Source: Armatimonadota bacterium (GTDB taxonomy: Bacteria > Armatimonadota > UBA10988). Taken from it: a DNA stretch of 64,000 nt. Location of the stretch: positions 28,452 through 92,451 of the forward strand of contig JACRKZ010000051.1 of assembly GCA_016235455.1 (NCBI GenBank), read 5' to 3'. Below are positions 57,544-64,000 of this stretch, piece after piece. Both the position numbers and the translations under genes were made by a program. Positions within the stretch are counted from its first letter, which is position 1; each line of letters opens with the position of its first letter. The notes beneath the pieces are model-generated. The model did no database searches. It saw only the letters and a list, made by a program, of their open reading frames with translations, and was not told the DNA's origin.

Positions 57544-57708
57544 TCAGCCGTTGGTGACCATCTTGTCGTTCACGGTCACGAAGACGTCTTTGGTCTTGCG
57601 GCCGAGCACGCTCAGGATGGCGATCGCGACGATGGCGATCAGGGCGGTCAGAAGACCGTACTCGATGAGGGTCTGGCCCTCTTCCTCGTTGAACAGACGC
57701 TTGATCAT
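57544..57708 (-). CDS. Flp/Fap-type pilin, gene 1 of 4 (first transcribed)
   Basis: This 54-aa prepilin starts MIKRLFNEEEG and has QTLIEYGLLTALIAIV; it ends VTVNDKMVTNG. GAGAGGA lies eight bases before ATG 57708. It is the promoter-proximal gene, with a hairpin (57723-57740) in its leader. No prepilin peptidase, TadA ATPase or RcpC/CpaB gene is in the window, so the assembly machinery must be elsewhere. Confidence 0.92.
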   Translation of the reverse strand: MIKRLFNEEEGQTLIEYGLLTALIAIVAIAILSVLGRKTKDVFVTVNDKMVTNG

Positions 57709-57722
57709 GAGGTCATTCCTCT

Positions 57723-57740
57723 CTAATCGCACCCGATTAG
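57723..57740 (-). promoter_or_regulatory. Inverted repeat in the pilin leader
   Basis: CTAATCG and CGATTAG form a perfect seven-bp stem with a four-base loop, 15 bases before the first pilin ATG and beside its Shine-Dalgarno site. It may be an operator or an mRNA-stabilising hairpin. No clear -10/-35 pair was found further upstream (57741-57840). Confidence 0.45.
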
Positions 57741-57917
57741 GCGCTCATTGGCCGTCTCCTCCTCGATTTTTGCGAGTCGGATTCCGGTCGCTCCCAATTT
57801 GCCACATCCGGGCCGCGATCATGTTAACAAGTCCCTACAGACGACGCAGCGGCGACCGGGGTGGGCGAGGGGGGGAAGGAGGCACCAAAGAATGGTGTTG
57901 CCTCTGGCGCCCAATGC

Positions 57918-57923
57918 TATAAT
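57918..57923 (+). promoter_or_regulatory. Extended -10 promoter (TGCTATAAT), probably leaderless
   Basis: A perfect TATAAT with the TGn extension lies seven bases before ATG 57931. Transcription should start at or beside the A of the ATG. No Shine-Dalgarno site exists. The -35 region (TTGCCT, 14-base spacing) is poor, as is common with extended -10 promoters. Confidence 0.7.
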
Positions 57924-57930
57924 GGCGCGC

Positions 57931-59094
57931 ATGGCTCAAGTTGTCCTGTCCAATGTGACCAAAGCGTTTGGCGACGTCGTCGTGGTGCGCGACGTGTCGC
58001 TCGAGATTGCCGACGGCGAGTTCCTCGTGCTGGTCGGCCCGTCGGGTTGTGGCAAGTCCACCTGCCTGCGGATGATCGCCGGGCTGGAGGAGATCACCTC
58101 GGGCTCGATCGCCATCGGTCCGCGGGTGGTTAACGATGTCCCGCCGCAGGACCGCGACATCGCCATGGTGTTCCAGAACTACGCGCTCTACCCCCACATG
58201 AGTGTGTACGACAACCTGGCGTTCGGGCTGCGGCTGAAGCGCGAGCCGACTGGCAAGGTCTTCCCGCGCACCCGCCGCGTCTACTCCGAGCCGGCCATCC
58301 GCGAGCGCGTCGACCGCGCCGCGCGCATGTTGGGTCTCAGTGAGTACCTGCAGCGCAAGCCGCGCCAGTTGTCGGGTGGCCAGCGCCAGCGCGTCGCCCT
58401 GGGCCGCGCCATCGTGCGTGAGCCGCAAGTCTTCTTGATGGACGAACCGCTGTCCAACCTGGACGCCAAGCTGCGCGTGCAGACGCGCGCCGAGCTGATC
58501 CTGTTGCACGAGCAGCTGCGCGACGCCGGCAAGAGCAACACCATGGTCTACGTGACGCATGACCAGGTGGAAGCCATGACCATGGGCGACCGCATTGCCG
58601 TGATGAAGGATGGCCTCCTGCAGCAGTGCGACACTCCGTTGAACCTGTACCGTGGTCCGGCCAACCGGTTCGTGGCGGAGTTCATCGGCAGCCCGCAGAT
58701 GAACGTTTTTGGTCCGCTGGACGTCGTATCGGCCAACGGAAGCCTGCAGCTCCGACGCGACGACCTGACCATCACGCTGCCGGCCGAGAAGGCTGCGCGG
58801 CTGGCCGGGTTCAACGGCACGCAGGTGCTGTTCGGTATTCGCCCCGAGGACATCGCGGCGCCTGACACCTCGCGCGTGGCGGCCGATGCGACCAACACCG
58901 TGCCGGTCAAGGTGCAGGTGCGTGAGCCCATGGGCAGCACCGTGCAGCTCCAGCTCGAAGCGCCCGGCGGCTTTGTGGTGACCTCGGTGCTCGACGCGGA
59001 CAGCTCTGCCTGGCATGGTGCCGCGTTCGACGCGGTGCTCGACCTGAGCAAGTGCCATGCGTTCGATCCGGCGAGCGAGGTCGCGCTGTTCTAG
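57931..59094 (+). CDS. ABC transporter ATP-binding protein, sugar-importer (UgpC/MsmK) type
   Basis: This 387-aa ATPase has Walker [10 protein letters not shown] (36-44), Q-loop [16 protein letters not shown], signature [14 protein letters not shown], Walker [17 protein letters not shown] and H-loop [11 protein letters not shown]. The ~120-residue C-terminal TOBE/MOBE domain holds GIRPEDI. Such proteins are often shared by several sugar importers, and no permease or binding protein is near. An insert of ~15 basic residues ([19 protein letters not shown]) stands before the signature. ATG 57931 is chosen over ATG 57922, which overlaps the -10 box. Confidence 0.93.
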   Translation: MAQVVLSNVTKAFGDVVVVRDVSLEIADGEFLVLVGPSGCGKSTCLRMIAGLEEITSGSIAIGPRVVNDVPPQDRDIAMVFQNYALYPHMSVYDNLAFGLRLKREPTGKVFPRTRRVYSEPAIRERVDRAARMLGLSEYLQRKPRQLSGGQRQRVALGRAIVREPQVFLMDEPLSNLDAKLRVQTRAELILLHEQLRDAGKSNTMVYVTHDQVEAMTMGDRIAVMKDGLLQQCDTPLNLYRGPANRFVAEFIGSPQMNVFGPLDVVSANGSLQLRRDDLTITLPAEKAARLAGFNGTQVLFGIRPEDIAAPDTSRVAADATNTVPVKVQVREPMGSTVQLQLEAPGGFVVTSVLDADSSAWHGAAFDAVLDLSKCHAFDPASEVALF

Positions 59095-59184
59095 TCGCGA
59101 GTGGGCAGGCGCGGTTCGCTGGTGGGCCTGGCCGACGGGCGTTGATGCGCGGTGCTGCTCGGCTGCGCCGTTGGTGAGACGATC

Positions 59185-60339
59185 GTGCGACAGATACGCA
59201 GATTGCTTCGGTTGCGCAAGCTGATCAAGCTTCCCGCACTGCCTCAACGCAAGCCGCCCAACCCGACCAAGGAGATGCCGTTCACGCAGCATCTCGACGA
59301 GTTACGCTCCCATCTCATGCGCGTGCTCATCTACGTGATGGTCACCGGCTGCCTCATGTGGAGCCTGTACGATAGGTGGCTCGAGCAGATCTTCGTCAAG
59401 CCCATCGAGCGCGCCTTCATCGCCGCCAACATGAACGTGAAGCTGGTCTTCACGCACTTCCTGGACCCGCTGTTCTTCAAGCTGCAGGTCGTGGCCACGG
59501 CGGCCGTGCTGGTCACGCTGCCCTTCATCCTGTGGGAGATCTGGCGCTTCATCGCGCCCGGTCTGCACAAGGGCGAGCGCAAGAACCTCGGCCCGATGCT
59601 GCCCTTCAGCGTGTTGCTGGCCTTCGCGGGCTGCGGGATGGTGTATGTCATCGTCCCCTTCGCGGTGCAGTTCCTGCTGCAGTTCGTGCCCAAGGACCAA
59701 GCGTTCAGCATCTTCCAGGACCCCCAGAAGTACTACTACTTCTTCCTGCGGCTGATGCTCGGCTCGGCCATCGCCTTCCAGTCGCCGCTCGTCTTCATGG
59801 TTCTGGGCAAGCTGGAGTTGGTCTCGAGCAAGGGCATGGTCGGGTACTGGCGCCACGCCGTGCTGGTCAACTTCGTCGTGGCAGCGCTCATCACGCCAAC
59901 CATCGACCCGTTCAACATGAGCCTTGTCGCGCTGCCGCTGTGCTTCCTCTACTTCCTGAGCGTGGTGCTGGTGTGGTTCACCGAGCGCGGGCGCCGGCTG
60001 GCCGAGGCAGCCGCCGCCTTGGCCCGCGAGCGAGGACACGAACTCCACAACGATCCGCCGGCCGAGGTGCCCGTACCGCGTGCCGAACTGGAGTCGGCGG
60101 CCGCAGCCTATGAGGCGGTCACCGCCGCGCCGGTGCTGCCAGTCGAGCCGGACGTGGCGCCAGTGGTCGATGAGTATGGCTTCGACGCCGAGCCTGAGCC
60201 CGGTAGCGTGGAGCCCATCGAGGTCGTCGACCGCACCAACCTGGGGCCCGACGCCGCCCAGGTCACCGAGCCGCCGAAGTGGACAGCCCCGCAGCCGCCC
60301 ACCGATGAGGCGTTGTTCGACCCCGACTCCGATGACTGA
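59185..60339 (+). CDS. tatC: Sec-independent protein translocase subunit TatC with acidic tail
   Basis: TatC is the receptor of the twin-arginine pathway. The protein has PFTQHLDELRSHL at its N-terminus and six membrane segments, with landmarks LPFILWEIWRFIAPGL, YYYFFLRLMLG and ALITPTIDPFNM. The body ends near residue 275; the remaining ~105 residues are an acidic, proline-rich tail (ending [11 protein letters not shown]) not needed in ordinary TatC. GTG 59185 has GGTGAG six bases before it; an upstream GTG at 59152 is the alternative. The last eight bases overlap the next gene. TatA/TatB genes are not seen here. Confidence 0.92.
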   Translation: MRQIRRLLRLRKLIKLPALPQRKPPNPTKEMPFTQHLDELRSHLMRVLIYVMVTGCLMWSLYDRWLEQIFVKPIERAFIAANMNVKLVFTHFLDPLFFKLQVVATAAVLVTLPFILWEIWRFIAPGLHKGERKNLGPMLPFSVLLAFAGCGMVYVIVPFAVQFLLQFVPKDQAFSIFQDPQKYYYFFLRLMLGSAIAFQSPLVFMVLGKLELVSSKGMVGYWRHAVLVNFVVAALITPTIDPFNMSLVALPLCFLYFLSVVLVWFTERGRRLAEAAAALARERGHELHNDPPAEVPVPRAELESAAAAYEAVTAAPVLPVEPDVAPVVDEYGFDAEPEPGSVEPIEVVDRTNLGPDAAQVTEPPKWTAPQPPTDEALFDPDSDD

Positions 60340-61389
60340 GTCGCTCGCCGACCGCCTGGCTGGCGTGTTGCTGGGCATGGCCGTCGGCGACGCGCTCGGG
60401 CTGCCGCGCGAGCGGCTGGCCCCCGATCGCGCCGCGCGCCGCTTCGGCGGCCCGCCACTGGGCCACGCGTTCCTCTTCGGGCGGGGCATGGTCAGCGACG
60501 ACACTGAGCACGCCGCGCTCACTGCCCAGGCTTTTCTCGCCGCGCCACACGATGCCCTCGCCTTCCAGCGGCGACTCGCCTGGGGGCTGCGGTGGTGGCT
60601 GGCGGCACTGCCCGCCGGGCTGGGCAAAGCCACGCTGCGGGCCTGCGTGCGGCTGTGGCTGGGCGTGCCACCGGCCCGCGCCGGCGCCGTCAGCGCGGGC
60701 AACGGTCCGGCCATGCGCGCACCCATCCTGGGCGCTTGCCTGGCGGCCGATGCCAGCGCGCGCGAAGCCTATACCCGCGCCAGCACGTGCCTGACGCATC
60801 GCCACGACGAGGCCGATGACGGCGCGCTACTGATCGCCTTGGCCGCCGCTCGCGCCGTGGCGGCAGACGCCGCTTCGCTCTCGCCCGTCGAGCTGTGGTC
60901 CGAGTTGGCCGCCGCCGCGCGGACCGACGCGTTGGCCAGCCGCATGGCCCGCCTCGCGCCGTTGCTGGCGAGCGGTGAGCCGCCCACCGGCGCCGCGGCG
61001 GCGCTGGGCCTGGCAGGTGGCGTGACGGGTTACATCGCGCACACGGTGCCCATGGCGCTGTACTGCTGGCTGCACGCGCCGTCCGACCCGCGCGCCGCGG
61101 TGGAGGCGGCCATCGGCTTGGGTGGCGACACCGACACCGTGGCGGCTGTAGTGGGCGGTCTGGCCGGCGCGCTATGCGGCGAGTCGGCGTGGCCGCGCGA
61201 GTGGTTGGACGGCTTGTGGGAGTGGCCGCGCAGCGTGGCCTGGCTGCGCGACGTCGCCGACCGGCTGGCGCGCTCGGTGAGCGGCGAAGCAACGCCGGGA
61301 CCAGCGCCACTGGCGTGGTACCTGATCCCGGCGCGCAACGCCATCTTCCTCGCCGTCGTGCTGGCGCACGGCTTCCGGCGGATGCTGCC

Positions 61390-61393
<4 letters not shown>
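60332..61393 (+). CDS. ADP-ribosylglycohydrolase family protein
   Basis: This 353-aa protein has the DraG/ARH family metal-binding motifs: GDALG (19-23), SDDTEH (55-60), [12 protein letters not shown], and [20 protein letters not shown] near the end. These coordinate two metals that remove ADP-ribose from proteins or nucleic acids. ATG 60332 lies inside the end of tatC, indicating translational coupling. The stop overlaps that of the convergent DUF1559 gene by four bases. The substrate is unknown; no ADP-ribosyltransferase gene is near. Confidence 0.9.
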
Positions 61394-62088
<695 letters not shown>

Positions 62089-62093
62089 GACTG

Positions 62094-62119
62094 TTCTCCG
62101 ACGGCCGTCCGCCGGAAAA
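62094..62119 (-). promoter_or_regulatory. Possible Shine-Dalgarno-sequestering hairpin
   Basis: In the mRNA UUUUCCG (62119-62113) can pair with CGGAGAA (62100-62094), which contains the ribosome-binding GGAGA. The seven pairs include one G-U. It fits an expression platform that turns off translation, though the competing anti-sequestor pairing was not traced. Confidence 0.5.
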
Positions 62120-62135
62120 CGCTGGGTGCATAGGC

Positions 62136-62225
62136 GTCCACGCTTCCCTACGGCGGTACGAACCGCATCAGGTTCAAAGGGTTGGGCGCTATGCCCTCTC
62201 AGCCGCGTGCGCGGCACCCCAGGAC
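62136..62225 (-). ncRNA. TPP riboswitch (thi box)
   Basis: Read on the minus strand, the aptamer has all conserved blocks: GGGGTGCC, CTGAGA (62202-62197), ACCTGATG (62173-62166) and GTAGGGA (62151-62145). GTCC (62225-62222) and GGAC (62139-62136) close the outer stem. It binds thiamine pyrophosphate. It begins at the second base of the predicted transcript and lies 47 bases before the DUF1559 ATG. Confidence 0.95.
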
Positions 62226-62232
62226 TGCACTC

Positions 62233-62261
62233 ATGCTAGCGCTGGGCGGGGGTAGCGTCAA
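62233..62261 (-). promoter_or_regulatory. Sigma70-type promoter of the TPP riboswitch transcript
   Basis: TTGACG (62261-62256, minus strand), a 17-base spacer and TAGCAT (62238-62233) place the start at an A at 62226, one base before the aptamer's outer stem. Confidence 0.75.
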
Positions 62262-62360
62262 GGGCCGCGGCGGGAGGTGTTGGCACGATGGCCGGCGTCC
62301 CGCCCCCGCCGCGGTGCGCACGACAAGGCTTGGGTGCGGCCGATAGGGGTGCCCTACGCC

Positions 62361-64000
62361 ATGGCCAGTCTGTTCATCTCCCATAGCTCACTGGACGACG
62401 CCTTCGTGCTCCAGCTCCAACAGGCGCTCGGCGACTTGAAGCAGGACGTTTGGGTTGACTCGCGCGAGCTTCGAGCGGGCGATCCCCTTTGGCCGGAGAT
62501 CCAGAACGCCATCGACGAAGCCAGCGCCTACGCCATCCTCGTCAGCACGGAGTCGCTTCAGTCGAAATGGGTCGGCAAGGAACTGAAACACGCGCTCAAG
62601 CTCCGGGACGAGCGCGGCAAGGACCAGTTCCCCGTCATCCCACTCTCGCTGAACGACACCAAGCTCGGCGTGCTGGAGGAGTTCTTCGGCGATGAGCCGA
62701 TCTACATCCCTGTCACCAGCGACGCGGGCGGTGTCGATGCGGCCATCCATGCCATCCTCGTCGCCCTCGGCAGACGTCTGCCCACCGACATCGCCCCCAC
62801 TGCGCAGCCCCAAGCCGAGCCGCTCGAGGAACTCGTTCTCGAACTCACCGACCTCCAAGTCGCCATCGACGCAGAAGGCAAGCGCCGCGCCTCGGCCACC
62901 GCCCGCCTGGTCTACGAGCCCGCCACCACCGGGCAGCAGGTGGTCCACAGCCAGAGCCGCTGGCGATTCACCGCCCCCCTCGGCCCCATTGAGGCCGGGG
63001 AGCTCCGCTGGTATCTGGAGAAGTATGCCGTCTGGCCCAGCCACTACTTCCGCGACCGCGCCCAGCAGGTGGAAACGGATCTCGTGACATGGGGCACACT
63101 CCTCCACGAGGCCGCCATGCCCGCCGCCCATTGCGCCAACGTCATGGCCGAGTGGGCCAAGACAGGCAGCCACGCAGGCCGCCGCTTCTCCGTGTCCGTC
63201 GATCCCGCGCTCCTTGCCGGGGCTACCGAGGCGGAAATCATCGCCGCCAAGGAGGCCGCCACCCTCCTGCTCGGTCTGCCGTGGGAACTCCTCTACGATA
63301 CGGCGAAGAAGACCTTCCTCTTCCAAGGTGCCAAGGCCACCCGCGTTCGCCGCCGCCTGCCGTCCACCGAGGGCTTTGAGGTGCCCGTTGTTTCCCCGCC
63401 CATCCGCGTGCTGCTCGTCACCGCCCGGCCGGAGGATGATTCCTGCGGCTACATCGACCACCGCGTGAGTGCCCTGCCGCTGGTGGAGGCCATGGAGACC
63501 CTCGGCGGCCTGGTGGAAAACCACGTTCTCCAGCCCGCCACCGTCCCCGCCCTGCGCGATGAACTCGATCGCGCTCGCACGGCCCGCCGGCCCTACCACG
63601 TCGTTCACTTCGACGGCCACGGCGTCTATGATCCCACCGTCGGCCTCGGCGGCTTGTGCTTTGAGCAGCCGGAGGACGAGCACAAGCTGGCCGAGCGCCG
63701 CCACGTCACCGTCCATACCGATGAACTCGGCCCGCTGCTGCGCGACCACCGCATTCCGCTGGTCTTCCTGGAAGCCTGCCAGACCGCCATGGCGGAAAGG
63801 GCCTCCGAGTCCGTCGCCTCCGAGCTGCTCAAGGTCGGCGTCGCCTCGGTCGTGGCCATGAGCCACAGCGTGCTGGTGGAGACCGCCCGCCGCTTCGTCC
63901 GATCCTTCTACCAGGCCCTCGCCGCTGGCCAGCGTGTGGGCGATGCCATGCTCGCCGGTCAGCGCGATCTCCATGACAATTCTGCCCGCGGCCGCGTCTT
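62361..64000 (+). CDS. TIR-CHAT fusion protein, 3' end outside window
   Basis: The frame is open from ATG 62361 to the window end, 546 residues. Residues 1-~130 are a TIR domain: LFISHSSLDD, VWVDSRELRAGD, AYAILVSTES, and E74 in SKWVGKE, the usual NADase glutamate. A linker and beta region lead to a CHAT (caspase-like) domain from ~285: LPWELLYD, VVHFDGHGVYD with H420, and VFLEACQTA with C473, the His-Cys pair. TIR domains in bacterial defence consume NAD+ or make signals; CHAT domains are proteases. This pairing suggests an immune or cell-death effector, by inference. A weak AGGGG lies upstream; the start is otherwise supported by the TIR beginning at residue 3. Confidence 0.88.
   Translation, partial: MASLFISHSSLDDAFVLQLQQALGDLKQDVWVDSRELRAGDPLWPEIQNAIDEASAYAILVSTESLQSKWVGKELKHALKLRDERGKDQFPVIPLSLNDTKLGVLEEFFGDEPIYIPVTSDAGGVDAAIHAILVALGRRLPTDIAPTAQPQAEPLEELVLELTDLQVAIDAEGKRRASATARLVYEPATTGQQVVHSQSRWRFTAPLGPIEAGELRWYLEKYAVWPSHYFRDRAQQVETDLVTWGTLLHEAAMPAAHCANVMAEWAKTGSHAGRRFSVSVDPALLAGATEAEIIAAKEAATLLLGLPWELLYDTAKKTFLFQGAKATRVRRRLPSTEGFEVPVVSPPIRVLLVTARPEDDSCGYIDHRVSALPLVEAMETLGGLVENHVLQPATVPALRDELDRARTARRPYHVVHFDGHGVYDPTVGLGGLCFEQPEDEHKLAERRHVTVHTDELGPLLRDHRIPLVFLEACQTAMAERASESVASELLKVGVASVVAMSHSVLVETARRFVRSFYQALAAGQRVGDAMLAGQRDLHDNSARGRV

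Noticed and set aside
56673..57708. Regularly spaced repeats that at first suggest a CRISPR-like array
   Set aside because: The repeated units are four pilin genes of 165 bases with intact reading frames; there are no short direct repeats with unique spacers.
57835..59292. 485-aa minus-strand open frame
   Set aside because: Antisense to the ABC ATPase, whose motifs are all present in the plus frame.
62280..62285. TTGGCA as a -35 box for the TIR-CHAT gene
   Set aside because: No -10-like hexamer follows at 16-18 bases; the following sequence is nearly all G and C.
62388..63974. 528-aa open frame on the minus strand
   Set aside because: It is antisense to the TIR-CHAT gene, which has clear domain motifs in the plus frame; the minus frame shows no family.

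Overview
The window is high-GC bacterial DNA with tightly packed genes, mostly in long co-directional runs. The 232-aa prepilin-type protein at 61390-62088 has a TLIELL start, an [12 protein letters not shown] segment and a C-terminal H-x9-DG motif. With several DUF3160 proteins and many secreted glycoside-hydrolase-like proteins, this points to an Armatimonadota-like organism, possibly a metagenome assembly. That placement is inference, because no rRNA or tRNA gene is visible.

Layout. 2-2662 (+): the 3' part of a DUF4091 protein, cut by the window start. 2718-38335 (-): thirteen genes in one direction, with gaps of at most 141 bases and four-base ATGA overlaps. The upstream half encodes secreted carbohydrate-active proteins (DUF6067, DUF5703/GH95-like, F5/8C-GH95-like, GH2-like), a Gfo/Idh/MocA oxidoreductase and an orphan OmpR-type response regulator. 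The downstream half is a repeated cassette of exported proteins of unknown function: DUF3160, helical-repeat plus PQQ-like propeller, and PEGA plus TolB-like propeller proteins. DUF3160 occurs once alone and twice fused to the helical-repeat/PQQ module, and that module also occurs once alone. This is the best candidate in the window for an undescribed system.

38431-44042: a sodium:solute symporter, an SDR oxidoreductase with a clear sigma70 promoter, and a clan GH-A agarase-like hydrolase. 44047-45847 (-): a lipoprotein broken in a run of eight C. 46075-56555 (-): a nine-gene run, in transcription order miaB, GT39-like glycosyltransferase, ricT-like, double-length thyX, GNAT, mutM, glycerophosphodiesterase, a double DUF1080 protein and a thioredoxin-NHL protein. 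56673-57708 (-): four tandem 54-aa Flp pilin genes ending in a strong intrinsic terminator. 57931-61393 (+): a sugar-ABC-type ATPase with a probably leaderless mRNA, TatC with a long acidic tail, and an ADP-ribosylglycohydrolase.

61390-62261 (-): a promoter, a TPP riboswitch and a possible Shine-Dalgarno-sequestering hairpin stand directly before the prepilin-type DUF1559 gene, an unexpected target for thiamine control. 62361-64000 (+): a TIR-CHAT fusion, cut by the window end, with both the TIR glutamate and the caspase-like His/Cys pair in place; it resembles bacterial immune effectors.

Three genes, and perhaps a fourth, carry single-base frameshifts in short G/C runs, which may be assembly errors. 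There is no stretch of 300 bases without a gene. No tRNA, rRNA, CRISPR array, insertion sequence or replication origin was seen.
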